From positions 620,001 to 684,000 of the forward strand of contig NZ_AP014624.1 of NCBI RefSeq assembly GCF_000829375.1: a DNA stretch of 64,000 nucleotides, written 5' to 3'. Of this stretch, positions 22,901 to 25,982 are shown piece after piece. A program made the translations under genes and the position numbers. The DNA comes from Chryseobacterium sp. StRB126. Its GTDB lineage: Bacteria > Bacteroidota > Bacteroidia > Flavobacteriales > Weeksellaceae. Under the pieces are notes generated by a model. That model was not told the origin of the DNA. It ran no database searches and saw only the letters and a list, made by a program, of their open reading frames with translations. How positions within the stretch are numbered: the stretch's first letter is position 1; each line of letters begins with the position of its first letter.

Positions 22901-23748
22901 TTCTGTCCTTCTGTAATTCCAACAGGATAATTTATCACCAAATTATTAACTCCTGAAATTCTATGAAGTAAAATAGCAAAAACCAACTGTCCGTAAGTAT
23001 AGGGTGTCAGTTTATATTTTGAAATCAATTGTCTTACCTTAAGAAATACTGATTCGGGAAAGTGAAAGCGCAGTTCACTTACCGGATTAATCAGGGGCTG
23101 TTCTTTTTCAGGAGAGTTTGGTAGAAAGGATTCTGTGGTTTGTAAAAATTTAAACCCTATATTTTCAACTTCTTCTAATCCGGATTTCCAGAAATCTGAC
23201 ATTTCTTTTTTCCCATTGCCCAATATATCTTCAAGCTGGTTTCTCAGCTTTTCATATCGTTCTCCCTGTTCTGTAAGACTGATAGGATTTACATAGCTAA
23301 GATCATTGTAAAACGTGCTGAGTTCTGCATAAATACTATTTGCACTCAATCCATCAACAAGAATATGGGAAAATATATGAATAATTCTATAGCCGCCATT
23401 ATTCAGTTTAATAGCATAAAATCTTGCTAACTGCTCTTTTTCTAAATCAAAAGGCTGTAAGGCAAGCTGTAAAACTTCCCCGGGGCTGGGTTCTTCCGCA
23501 ATAAATGTTAATATTTGGGCTTTTTCAGAAAGCAAAGGTCTTCGCTTCCAAACTAAATTTTCTGACTCACTTACAACATTACTGTTCAACAGTAAATTAT
23601 TGTTAACAAATCTGACTAAACTTGAATTCAGTCGCTGGATATCAACAAATCCGGACATAGACTGATCAAAGATAATATTATAGTCACTTCTGGATGGATT
23701 CAATATCCATTCATTATAAAAGGTAGATTGATAAGGTGTTAGCTTCAT
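1..23748 (-). CDS. Giant multimodular non-ribosomal peptide synthetase (partial, runs off left edge)
   Basis: A single reading frame starts with ATG at 23748 (MKLTPYQSTFYNEW) and stays open to base 1, 7916 codons with no stop. The frame at base 1 agrees with the start codon. It encodes condensation (C), adenylation (A), carrier (T) and epimerisation (E) domains in the order C-A-T, C-A-T, C-A-T-E, C-A-T, C-A-T, C-A-T-E, C-A. A domains show YVIYTSGTTG, YGPTE-type and NGKLDR motifs. T domains show DDFFRLGG(N/D)S, C domains HHxxxDGWS, and E domains HHLIID followed by VSW. The enzyme assembles a peptide from carrier-bound amino acids in the cytoplasm. No NRPS gene lies upstream, so this is probably the first synthetase of the line, and its N-terminal C domain hints at an acylated product. 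A terminator at 24160-24198 separates it from the preceding gene. The C-terminus, any thioesterase and the rest of the cluster lie outside the window. The product is not identified. Confidence 0.97.
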   Translation of the reverse strand, partial: MKLTPYQSTFYNEWILNPSRSDYNIIFDQSMSGFVDIQRLNSSLVRFVNNNLLLNSNVVSESENLVWKRRPLLSEKAQILTFIAEEPSPGEVLQLALQPFDLEKEQLARFYAIKLNNGGYRIIHIFSHILVDGLSANSIYAELSTFYNDLSYVNPISLTEQGERYEKLRNQLEDILGNGKKEMSDFWKSGLEEVENIGFKFLQTTESFLPNSPEKEQPLINPVSELRFHFPESVFLKVRQLISKYKLTPYTYGQLVFAILLHRISGVNNLVINYPVGITEGQNFIFGAHINTILKGYRFEAESSLQDLIQQNIEYTNQLKTSKARYMPIEELISYAPTSNILEFGFVQTSLKDVVIHYEGASNVIINSDLNVDLVGKLSFEQEVRDGQINYKVRYANQKLDAELISNFVDTYKRLFIEILEDLLEEKADKLISQYSLLSEDFHQTVINNWDTINWDTETAKTIHQAFEEQVIKNPEKTALVYQDIKLTYKELNERSNRLAHYLINTFDFKVDELVPLCLERSENMLIAILGVLKSGAAYVPMDPSYPADRIEHILKDTGARVILAEESTIEKINHLSVQYLSLNDQNFNSLMGSQESSDPITEVSADHLAYVIYTSGTTGLPKGVMVEHQSVINVVDEVREAYSFSEGEKITAYTSYVFDVSVSEFFNALLYGNELHVLDEATKKDADLISKYLLNNDIAYTYLPPVMLSVLPRVDYPSLKGLLYAGEPCDYETGKYWSEKKVLYNLYGPTEATIYAVYKQVEHGDVHVIGKPVGNSSAYILDVYQQLSPVGAVGELYLGGVGIARGYLNRADLTEERFIKNSFQTEIQKQKGVNGRLYQTGDLVRWLPDGNIEYIGRNDFQVKIRGYRIELGEIEERLSQHPDIKQSVVLAKENNTGMKYLAGYYVSEEELDAEKLTEYLSETLPEYMVPSVFVQLTALPLTINGKLDRKQLPEPEFSGEREYTGPENELQEKLCSIYSQILGLESESIGIHDDFFRLGGNSIMAIKLISKIKQELEIPVNVSMVFGHKTVASLSHILDQNTFVPESIIINAIPVSEPEEQRLSFAQERLWFIESYEGSSSVYNVPMVFKLGKNVSQELLQQVFDVLMQRHEILRSVILTAEDGVGYQKVTNQKIKIHFGQTETRTELDQALDYVANKIFHLDQELPISVSVFRMEEHSYLSVVIHHIAFDGWSTEIFINEFNAIYQALIEGKVPQLPELSIQYKDFALWQRNYLSGEILDEQSSYWKNKLDGFQTLDLPLDFKRPAHVSYTGATTYFDLPEQLASGLQLLSRDLGVSLYSVMLSGYYLMLSAYSGQDDIIVGSPVANRHHAGLENIIGFFVNTFALRETIDPDQHIKDFVKQVSESIINAQSHQDLPFEKLVEEIGVEQDNSRNPIFQVMFGIQSFEEKVSHQNNDAILLPFDGDIDYKSAKFDLTMMIDVHGDSIRGIFNYAVALFKEETIIRMKETYMLILNQLVEAGNTVSKNNTIKSLRLLNDENYQKVTKDWNTAEYDYPEEYTIHRLFEDQAAKIPNATALVYQNIRLSYQELNESANRLAHHLIDVYHVKPDDLIPICLERSENMLIAILGVLKAGAAYVPMDPQYPADRIQHILHDTRAKAVLTEEALKNKIEGESVNIISLNDLVFKAILEATSSHNPVTKVSKENLSYVIYTSGTTGMPKGVMIEHQNVVNVVSQIRDAYGFSEGEKITAYTSYVFDVSVSEFFNALLYGNELHILDETLKKDADSISKYLLDHDIAYAYLPPVMLSVLPRIEYPSLKGLLYAGEPCDYETGKYWSEYTNLYNLYGPTEATIYATYKQVEHGDVHLIGRPVGNTSAYILDANYRPVPVGAIGELYLGGNGIARGYLNRPDLTSERFISNPFQTPIQKIRGKNGKIYKTGDLVRLHPDGNIEYIGRNDFQVKIRGYRIELGEIETRLQEYPGIKQAVVLAKENKAGMKFLVGYYVSDEAIAEDKIIEFLSETLPEYMIPAVYVQLDALPLTINGKLDRRALPEPEFTGIKKYTAPQTELQEKLCRIYGEVLGLDAEEISIHDDFFRLGGNSIMAIKLISKIKNYLDIRIQVTSVFNHKTIASLASFLETEFQEENIHIEPVMVSSPEDQRLSFAQERLWFIEAYEGGSSAYNIPMVLTLSPDVRLEELQKSLETVIIRHEILRSVIKTTAEGIGYQVVTDSMPEFKIVEVNTGEALETAINSVANKVFHLEEELPVDITLFRLKNQYYLSIVVHHIAFDGWSVDIILKEIQAVYEALINKTLLQLPDLAVQYKDFALWQRNYLKGEVLDKQINYWKGILEDFESLNLPLDFKRPAQISYEGAAIYFDLSPEVASGLRKISRDLGVSLYSVMLGGYYLMLSAYSGQEDIIVGSPISNRHHAGLEDIVGFFVNTLALRGNVNSEQSFKNFILKVSQSVAEAQSHQDLPFEKLVEELGVEQDMSRHPVFQVMFGVQSFGREAQKDTLFSLFEGEIDYQAAKFDLTTMIDDGEEKIKGMFNYAVSLFSKDTILKMKDTYVLLLEQIAAISTENAANIKINDFQFLNTTEYKKVIEDWNDTVTEYPTGKTIHKLFEDQVIKTPDHIALVYQDIQLSYRELNEKSNRLANYLIGKYNVQPDEIIPLCLERSENMLIAILGVLKSGGAYVPVDPSYPSDRISHILGDTCARIVIGQESTAGKLKDHDLEFISLDEVQCKAQLEIADLNNPRTNTKAENLAYVIYTSGTTGLPKGVMVEHRGVSNLVTQFAKDLELNTTLPTLKKCLWYANYVFDAHVAELFPVITHGHSIYLLDKEKQTDIAALQHYIRENDIRIATIPPVLLTKDYILPLEKLMVAGDVTNPQLMALYQAEGVNIINAYGPTEGTVCATLHYYKEDNNPINIGGPIGNMTSYVLDDTLRPVPVGAIGELYIGGAGITRGYLNRPELTEERFIINPFQSSEEKTKGLNGRLYKTGDLVRWLSNGELEYMGRNDFQVKIRGYRIELGEIENTLVRYPGIRQTAVLAKENKAGLKYLVGYYVSDYEIDSHLLSEYVSESLPEYMVPGAFVHLEALPLTINGKLDKKQLPEPEFTGSKNYIAPQTELQTKLCQIYGGVLGIDAETISIHDDFFRLGGDSIISIQLVGRIRQQLDIKVSVKEVFTSRTTAALSLLIEEKKQKEQTQIIAEQGILEGEVSLLPVQEWFFSQKEQGYLEDFNHWNQAFLMNVPELDHALLEESIRHLIERHDAFRLKFERNNNGFIQIYGNTQIFPSLKYLDVSVLNKEELSKILTEWQSGFDIEQGPLYQIGYISGYEDGSARLYFAFHHLIIDTVSWRIIAEDIKNIYQSLEKGDREKVLSHTKGSSYRQWVNAIKTYRSEDPESRNKELLYWNRGAETTEVHNKALNRFIIKDSYRSSLILNKEITEALIRNTHHVYQTQINDLLLSALSVSLSKLTGEETHSVLLESHGREEVFQQLDITETVGWFTTMFPLLLKNGKGLTDTIILTKESLRSVPHNGIGYGSLVGYTERELPKISFNYLGQLDQETGEKSWFIAAEDAGLGIGKNNRDSHYISMNGAVVDGQLRFDVAGYLSEEQIELFTENFKHSIETIVETLSRETQSYLTPSDVDYVVDFEQLTEIQKTAEIEGVYPANSLQEGFVYHALNQGEKDDAYRVQLLWDYHAVLDVESLNKAWRLTQAAYPSLRLRFDWNGEIVQVINKNGNVDWRYQDISDMAEAAQETFIKEITAKDRFEGYDLSKGNLFRVYLFKRSKDQYTCLFSNHHAILDGWSIPVILNSIHTNYLNLTKGQEIAVVPDHAYTDTQKYLRDHKETARGFWNTYMKSLEDQEDLSGLIKTSQRHIDLGTYRHIQDHQQVKMTISGDKYNLLKGFTKTHGLTVNAILQYLWHQQLRIYGGLSTTVVGTTVSGRSLPVDGIELSAGLYINTLPLIITHEEGKVVDHIKEIQNRISDINTHSDINLAELHHDGRRIFSSLFVFENYPVPDGEDHDELGFVFRDSVEKLDYPLGVVAFERGNEVSFSLNYEGHLFEKETMNQLMEGMETILDQIIDNQNITTGQISLLTEKKYRNLTEDWNNTWVSISSQKTIHQLFEDQVSETPDHTALICKDIELSYQELNARSNRLANYLTGNYNIKPDDLIPLCLDRSEHMLIAILAVMKAGAAYVPIDPSYPAERIQHILKDTNPLLVLAQESTQEIITQNTEGNLDVLSLDSLSFNSILARMNTNNPLTEVNDRNLAYVIYTSGTTGMPKGVMIEHKGAVNLIHDLYPRYGLNKTDVILQFANYVFDASVEQILLAVLNGNTLVLIESQKLLLNEEAFVKTLTDHSVSYIHLTPSVLQSIDVTKVKSLRILNSGGEALPTDLHNKLKDGAFKLVNSYGPTETTVTSLVNTNSNVNNIGKAIANTSIYVLDSYYRPVPVGAIGELYIGGAGVARGYLNRHELTLERFLKNPFQTEEQKEKGENGRIYRTGDLVRYLPSGDLEYIGRNDFQVKIRGYRIELGEIENRLQEYPDVKQSVVLAKENKTGLKYLVGYYVSDSSIESGLLTTFLSQTLPEYMVPVAFVHLNSLPLTINGKLDRRSLPEPEFTAGTDYTAPETELQKQLCQIYAQVLGLNSADIGIYDDFFRLGGNSIMAIKLISKIKQVLGIRVEVAAIFSHKTIASLADVLADGTQPEEQVAITPVKVNSPEEQRLSFAQERLWFIETYEGGSSAYNIPMTAILDEKTDISVLKKAFEAVIKRHEVLRSVIKTTEDGVGYQIVTDTMPEWKVTEISKREDLEEAINKCANKIFRLETEIPIEINIFRFENQYYLSAVIHHIAFDGWSTDIFLKEIQTIYQALLNNEKPQGLSDLPVQYKDYALWQRDYLAGQRLEKQINYWKDQLHDFQNLDLPTDFRRPSQISYEGENLYFSLDEEQSEKLRTLSKNLGISLYSVMLGGYYLMLSAYSGQDDIVVGSPIANRHHAGLEDIIGFFVNTLALRETLDPKQKLKEFLLQVSKSVTEAQSHQDLPFEKLVEELGVEQDTSRHPVFQVMFGLQNFGGDSSQNNQNKLFYPFDGEIDYQVAKFDLTTMIDDGEDHIKGMFNYAKAIFSKETTGNMIRSYEFLLEQIAEGDAQNEMTLSELNLVPHVQYKKLTEEWNATYKAYPSEITIHQLFEDQVKKTPSQTALVYQNIRFSYQELNEKANQLAHYLSDNYALQPDDLVPICLERSENILIAILAILKSGAAYVPMDPSYPSDRIQHILQDTQTKLVIGQESTAEKLKNTPVEVISLDDINLKAKLEIASSENPVTQVSANNLAYVIYTSGTTGLPKGVMIEHSGVINLIESMIKAHQLQEYQEVGCYSNYVFDAFVYEAFPVLCNGNTLWLYSNDLRTSVGGLNEYIKENNIEVSFIPPVLLREVVENGTNLKLIFAGGESFPALDKNIDDIIFVNEYGPTEGTVCATLHYYKEDRNPLNIGAPIANTYAYVLDQQNRLVPVGAVGELYIGGAGIARGYLNRPELTEERFISNPFQTSEQNEKGENGRLYKTGDLVRWLPNGELEYVGRNDFQVKIRGYRIELGEIESTLLGYSEVRQVAVLAKENKAGLKYLAAYYVSDAAIDSELLSEYLSASLPEYMVPGAFVHLVKLPVTINGKLDRKALPEPDFTGSKEYTAPETFLQKQLCQVYGEVLGLDADSISIHDDFFRLGGNSIMAIKLISKIKQALQLQVEVSKIFNHKTIALLSSVLSDETQGNQQINIAPVEVNIPEEQSLSFAQERLWFIENYEGGTSAYNIPMAFLLDKNTDITILCKALDAIVMRHEVLRSVIRMTDEGKGWQLVMNDIPAIHHNEVKTMQELEEKVSCAANKIFRLEEELPIDINIFKLEESYYLSVVIHHIAFDGWSTDIFLKELISIYNAIKEGQPHELPALKIQYKDFALWQRNYLTGERLEQQIGYWKNKLSGFQNLDLATDFKRPAQISYEGENIYFGLDTEQTQKLKNLSKDLGVSLYSILLGGYYLTLSAYSGQDDIIVGSPIANRHHAGLEDMIGFFVNTLALRETIDPNQQVKDFILQVAQSVTEAQSYQDLPFEKLVEEFGVEKDTSRHPVFQVMFGLQSFGEEVSQPENETTLLYPFNGNIDYQVAKFDLTTMINDIGHSLQGMFNYAKSVFSKETVQNMLNTYLFLLGQIAEINDTESLAISELDLISEEQNTAVSKLLSSGVHYPSDTTIHQLFETQVERTPDHTAVVYQDVRLSYRELNERSNRLANYLIEMYDIQPDDLIPLCLERSEEMLVAILAVLKSGGAYVPMDPSYPADRIKHILLDTGAKIVITQAGSELNVLEACGDTTSMLILNDPKLETVLKNSSIENPVTSVASGHLAYVIYTSGTTGMPKGVLQEHRNVARLFSATDHWYQFNDKDVWSLFHSYVFDFSVWEIWGALFYGGKLLVPSSEQTKDTNLFFSLCMKEGLTVLNQTPTAFYQFIDTALQREEQLTNLRYVIFGGEALNLASLKPWYERYHSAPTLINMYGITETTVHVTYKKLSAEDLDKVSLIGENIPDQGMYILDKHLRAVPVGAVGELYVGGAGIARGYLNREELTAERFISNPFQSLEEKNQGSNGILYKTGDLVRYLADGELEYIGRNDFQVKIRGYRIELGEIENRLQEYPEVKQAVVLAKENKAGLKYLVGYYVSEKANEVNDLTAFLSEVLPEYMVPAAFVHLTSLPLTINGKLDRRALPEPEFTGGREYTAPETELQEKLCQIYGEVLGLDASGIGIHDDFFRLGGDSIISIQLVSRIRQRLDIRVSVKDIFTTRSVLKLSELMESKAKEEQTQILTEQGQLTGSLSFLPIQEWFLNLVEEGYVGDLNHWNQSFLITVPELNTELLKQSIKLLIEKHDAFRIYYPKENNTYTQQYGIEHIPEIKDLDISGMSSEDLSKVFTEWQSHFEIEKGPLFQIGYVHGYKDGNARIFFALHHLIIDAVSWRIITEDLKNIYQTLEKGNQPEAFVKGSSYRQWTEAVKGYLLDNSEARTKELAYWAHTAGNVAKNNDILAEISSEDYHFANLSLEESYTEKLIREIHHVYHTQINDILLSALASALSDLTGTSGHAVLLEGHGREEVFNNLDITETVGWFTSMYPLLLQTGKDVKDTVVLTKESLRGIPNNGIGYGSLVGYTEQALPKISFNYLGQLDQEENTGEKTWYISGENSGNSMGDKNRDSYIISVNGAIADGQLRFGISGYLSQDQVDLLTQKFEEYIKQIVDELTTEQRTWLTPSDTENIVAKDQLMYIQESGAVEGVYLANSLQEGFVYHALNQGDTDDAYRVQLVWDYLSEMNLEKLKEAWVYTQNQLPTLRLRFDWSEEIVQIIDKKGTLDWRYHDLSEMNKDQQEDLITELTQKDRFEVYDLAKGSLFRIYLFKRSEKHYTCLFSNHHAILDGWSMPIFLTLIHEAYLKLIKNQELSPAPDEAYAEAQKYLQNHKDSNSDFWKGYMGLLEDREDISGWIKDSKKHIDLSEYKQIVDHRSIKMSIGGEQYQKLKKLTAKNGFTINAVLQYLWHKQLAIYSGTQSTVVGTTVSGRSIPVDGIESSVGLYINTLPLIVSHTEGKVADIISEIQNRISELNTHSSVNLASLQHDGRRIFSSLFVYENYPAPKGDEDNELSFVFKGSVERLDYPLGIVAYEAGDEVWLNISYEGYLFEESMIQQLISGMNTVLDQILENSEISSEQLSYLTQEEYKTVSKLWSSGVHYPSDTTIHQLFETQVERTPDHTAVVYQDVRLSYRELNERSNRLANYLIEMYDIQPDDLIPLCLERSEEMLVAILAVLKSGGAYVPMDPSYPADRIKHILLDTGAKIVITQAGSELNVLEACGDTTSMLILNGPKLETVLKNSSIENPVTSVASGHLAYVIYTSGTTGMPKGVLQEHRNVARLFSATDHWYQFNDKDVWS
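1985..6589 (-). other. NRPS module 6: C, A6 (threonine), T6, E
   Basis: The C motif VIHHIAFDGWS is near 6118-6146. A6 has FDFSVWE near 4526-4552, then NQTPT, VIFGGE and NMYGITETTVH. These give D-F-W-N-I-G-M-V-H-K, the classic threonine code, read directly from the DNA. The T motif LGGDS is near 3470-3505 and the E motif HHLIIDAVSW near 2884-2915. The expected residue is a D-configured threonine (D-allo-Thr if only the alpha carbon is inverted). The first part of A6 is nearly identical to A7 at the left edge. Confidence 0.9.
4564..5176 (-). repeat. Near-identical direct repeat, copy in A6 (first copy 1-613)
   Basis: This is the second member of the intragenic repeat. It spans the A-domain N-terminus through the YVIYTSGTTG motif up to the FNDKDVWS segment. 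The difference at 4766 changes one residue (Asp here, Gly in the A7 copy); the difference at 5122 is silent. Confidence 0.95.
6590..9759 (-). other. NRPS module 5: C, A5, T5
   Basis: The C motif VIHHIAFDGWS is near 9284-9312, the A-domain A3 motif near 7819-7862, and the T motif GGNS near 6690-6725. The specificity residues by hand alignment are D-A-Y-F-I-A-E-V-C, which I do not recognise. The A-domain segment after YGPTEGTVCATLHYYKED closely matches A3 of module 3, so the two A domains share ancestry although their pocket residues differ. No E domain follows. Confidence 0.85.
9760..12884 (-). other. NRPS module 4: C (after E), A4, T4
   Basis: This C domain follows an E domain and has the variant SNHHAILDGWS near 12434-12465, distinct from HHIAFDGWS of modules 2, 3, 5 and 6. 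Module 7, which also follows an E domain, shares the variant. This suggests a DCL-type domain that accepts a D-configured donor. The A-domain A3 motif is near 10990-11040 and the T motif GGNS near 9855-9895. The specificity residues read D-A-E-H-L-S-S-V-T. The Glu at the third position resembles codes for basic residues, but no confident assignment is possible. Confidence 0.85.
12885..17459 (-). other. NRPS module 3: C, A3, T3, E
   Basis: The C motif VVHHIAFDGWS is near 16990-17020, the A3 motif of the A domain near 15530-15575, and the T motif LGGDS near 14378-14420. GGDS rather than GGNS is typical of carriers that feed an E domain. E follows with HHLIIDTVSW near 13800-13832 and the SFNYLGQ motif further on. 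The specificity residues by hand alignment are D-A-A-T-M-A-A-V-C, similar to the DAxTxAAVC family that loads Phe or Tyr. A D-aromatic residue is therefore likely at position 3, with moderate confidence. Confidence 0.85.
17460..20629 (-). other. NRPS module 2: C, A2, T2
   Basis: The C domain carries VIHHIAFDGWS near 20168-20200. A2 has its A3 motif near 18697-18740, and the T2 motif LGGNS lies near 17550-17600. The A2 specificity residues by hand alignment (D-V-S-Y-L-A-L-I-Y) are the same as in A1, and the segment around FDVSVSEFFNALLYGNELH is almost identical in both. The two domains therefore probably load the same, unassigned, amino acid. No epimerisation domain follows, so the residue should stay in the L form. 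Confidence 0.85.
20630..23748 (-). other. NRPS module 1: C (starter-like), A1, T1
   Basis: The C domain occupies about the first 450 residues. Its active-site motif reads SHILVDG instead of HHxxxDG: the first His is Ser, while the second, catalytic His is kept. A1 runs from about 22370 to 20900, with its A3 motif near 21880-21925. The carrier motif with the phosphopantetheine serine (LGGNS) is near 20735-20775. By hand alignment to GrsA the specificity residues read D-V-S-Y-L-A-L-I-Y plus the A10 lysine, which I cannot assign to a substrate. A C domain at the very N-terminus suits lipo-initiation, but this is inference. Confidence 0.85.
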
Positions 23749-23770
23749 AGCAATATATCCCGAAGGACGG

Positions 23771-23790
23771 TAGGTTAGGTTAGGTTAGGT
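23771..23790. repeat. Four tandem TAGGT repeats just upstream of the NRPS start
   Basis: The plus strand reads TAGGT four times without interruption, 23 bp before the start codon. The NRPS transcript would carry the complement (ACCTA units). Next to it the transcript can form a small UCC-UUCG-GGA tetraloop hairpin (about 23755-23764). Confidence 0.9.
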
Positions 23791-24159
23791 ACGTTTTTTA
23801 TTCACTTCATACTCTGGAATCCCTTCTGAATACCTATTTTAGGATGTCACAAATCAACTGCCACCCTTTAGAATTTACAAAAGAGAATAACCAGAGCCTG
23901 TTTTATAACAAGCTTTGCATATAAGAGTGAATATTTAGAATTTAAGTGAGTATAGACTTTTCTTCCAACAGCATTACTGAGTCAAAACATAAAACTGCTG
24001 GTATTAGCCAGAGAGATCAATGCTTGAGTCAATATTATTTTTAACAGAATCTAAACTCATTAAGAATGAGATGTTTGTTAATCTATTAAGCGTGTTTTCT
24101 TATTCAAAAATAATATTTTAAAAAGATGTTTTTTTACTGTTAATGGTTATTTAATAATT

Positions 24160-24198
24160 ATTTAATAGCAACCAACAAAGTGCTGGTCGCTATTAAAT
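24160..24198 (-). terminator. Strong hairpin after the FISUMP gene
   Basis: Two 17-base arms (24160-24176 and 24182-24198) flank a 5-base loop. Read as minus-strand RNA all 17 positions pair, two of them as G-U. On the plus strand those two would be A-C mismatches, so the hairpin belongs to the minus-strand transcript. A U tract is weak. Confidence 0.75.
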
Positions 24199-24221
24199 AA
24201 ATGGTATTTCAATAATTCTCT

Positions 24222-25982
24222 TTATTCTTTAATACAACGAACTGAATTTCCTTGTGATTTGGAAGATCCACTGGTTGTATTGGCAGTTCCAAATGTTGGA
24301 ATCTGTAGAACATAAGCTGCTGGATTGGCTACAGCATCAGTTGTACTGCTCCAATAGAAGCCCTGTTGTCCTGTATATACAGAAGACAGTGTTCCCTGCC
24401 CTGCATCTCGTATTCCAGGTACAGTTAAGCCTAGTTTACTTGCAGAAGCTCCAGAAGCTCCATTTAAAACATTCATGTTCAAGTAGTTTGTTAACTGAGC
24501 TCTTGTTGGAACTTTAAATCCTACAGGACATGGATTGTTGGTAGAAGTTGAATTATCCCATAAATTTGAATTAGGATTTACTCTCCAGTCTCCACCCACA
24601 GCAATAAACAATGGATTAGCCGGTACATCACTTTTCACTCCAGTAGTCCCATTAACAGGAGTTCCGTTGTTTGGCCCTGTCCAGTTAATCAATTCATGAG
24701 CATCTGGTCTTCTTCCCCACTGGAATAAAGATCCGTAAGCACGATAATCTGATGAAGATGTTGCTTTTTGACCGAGATTGAAATTAGGTCCGTTCACATT
24801 GGTATAATCTGCTCCTAAATTGTGATTCAGCCATACATTATTATCTTCAGCCTGTATAGGAAGATAAAGGAAGTTATGGTTGAAATTCCCCTGAACATCA
24901 GGTTCATTAAACATTCTATCAGGAATAGCTGCTATGATACGGACTTCATATCCTTTTGGAGTTCCAGAATTAGGTAATAAGAATTTTCCTAATAATACTC
25001 CAAGGTAATCATTTCCAATTCCTGCATTTACATCCAGCTTGCGGGCATTTAAAGTCCCAACTTCGGATTTCAGTGTTGCAGTAATTGATTTAGTAGAAGC
25101 ATTATATGATTGAGAATTCCATGATAAGGTAATATTTCTTGAAATTCCATCCTCTGTAAGGTTGGCTGGTATATTAATGGTTTGGCTCCAAGCCCCTACA
25201 GTTCCACTTCCGGTAGCTGTTGCAGGAACATAGACCGTAAGGCCAGAAGTAGGAATTATTCCCTGCAGATCAACTAATGTTTCAGGTGTTCCGTCAGCAG
25301 CAACTGGTCTTGCGGTTGTAGCTGGCCCAGTAGGAGTTGTAAATGGAGAATAGTCCTGATCATAAACAGAAGCAATAAAGTAACGCCCTTCTATTGTTAT
25401 ATTGGGCGGAATTATAGGGGTACCCGGATTTACTACTAGAGTAAGGTTAGAACAAGTACTTCCATTGATGGTAATATTAAATGTTGCTGTTCCAGAACTG
25501 ATAGGAAAACCTGCTACAGAGAGTTGTAAGGTTCCATTTCCAACAGCAAAAGTTCCCGGAGCAAGTGTAGCAGTTAGCCCATTCGACTGAAAAGTTTGTC
25601 CAGCGTAGGCGCTTCCGTCTCCATTAGTATAAGGGATAGTTAAAGTTCCTGTATAAGATAATCCTTGTGTTGCTGAACTAGGAGTAAATGTAGCGGCTCC
25701 GCAATTTAGGGTAAAAGCAGGCGTCTCTTTCCAAAAGCATTGAGACCAGGCGCCTCCCTGGAAAGCCTTTACACATTGCTCTGATACATCATAGATCAAC
25801 ATCCCGTTAACCGGATTATTAATCACTCCTGTATTTGGAATTCTGTTCAGTAATAAACTCTTATTGGTAGATCCAAGTTCAAGATCTGCACTTAGATTGG
25901 GATTAGGTTGATTAATTCCAACCTGAGCAAGGGAAAAAGAGCTAATACTAATGTAAATAGGTAATAAAAACTTTTTTTTCAT
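24222..25982 (-). CDS. Secreted FISUMP-domain protein (586 aa)
   Basis: A signal peptide (MKKKFLLPIYISISSFSLA) leads into QVGINQPNP, a start common in flavobacterial surface proteins. The next 80 residues (VNGMLIYD, KAFQGGAWSQCFW) and a beta-rich, Gly/Thr-rich segment (about 95-195) are shared with the neighbouring 188-residue protein. The C-terminal third resembles the FISUMP domain (Fibrobacter succinogenes major paralogous domain, TIGR02145): NPCPVGFKVPTRAQL, FYWSSTTD and a final SVRCIKE. It is probably exported to the envelope or outside. The role of FISUMP proteins is not established. It lies between the NRPS and the transferase gene on the same strand, but its own terminator argues against co-transcription with the NRPS. 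Confidence 0.8.
   Translation of the reverse strand: MKKKFLLPIYISISSFSLAQVGINQPNPNLSADLELGSTNKSLLLNRIPNTGVINNPVNGMLIYDVSEQCVKAFQGGAWSQCFWKETPAFTLNCGAATFTPSSATQGLSYTGTLTIPYTNGDGSAYAGQTFQSNGLTATLAPGTFAVGNGTLQLSVAGFPISSGTATFNITINGSTCSNLTLVVNPGTPIIPPNITIEGRYFIASVYDQDYSPFTTPTGPATTARPVAADGTPETLVDLQGIIPTSGLTVYVPATATGSGTVGAWSQTINIPANLTEDGISRNITLSWNSQSYNASTKSITATLKSEVGTLNARKLDVNAGIGNDYLGVLLGKFLLPNSGTPKGYEVRIIAAIPDRMFNEPDVQGNFNHNFLYLPIQAEDNNVWLNHNLGADYTNVNGPNFNLGQKATSSSDYRAYGSLFQWGRRPDAHELINWTGPNNGTPVNGTTGVKSDVPANPLFIAVGGDWRVNPNSNLWDNSTSTNNPCPVGFKVPTRAQLTNYLNMNVLNGASGASASKLGLTVPGIRDAGQGTLSSVYTGQQGFYWSSTTDAVANPAAYVLQIPTFGTANTTSGSSKSQGNSVRCIKE

Larger units (their letters stand above)
23749..24221. other. 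Gene-free leader upstream of the NRPS
   Basis: This 473 bp AT-rich stretch has no credible ORF. It holds the TAGGT tandem repeat, the terminator of the upstream gene and one isolated -7-like box on the minus strand (TATTTTTG, 24112-24105) without a matching TTG. The NRPS promoter could not be placed with confidence. Confidence 0.6.

Noticed and set aside
23771..23790. TAGGT repeats as a CRISPR or telomere-like element
   Set aside because: Only four five-base units without spacers; a simple tandem repeat.
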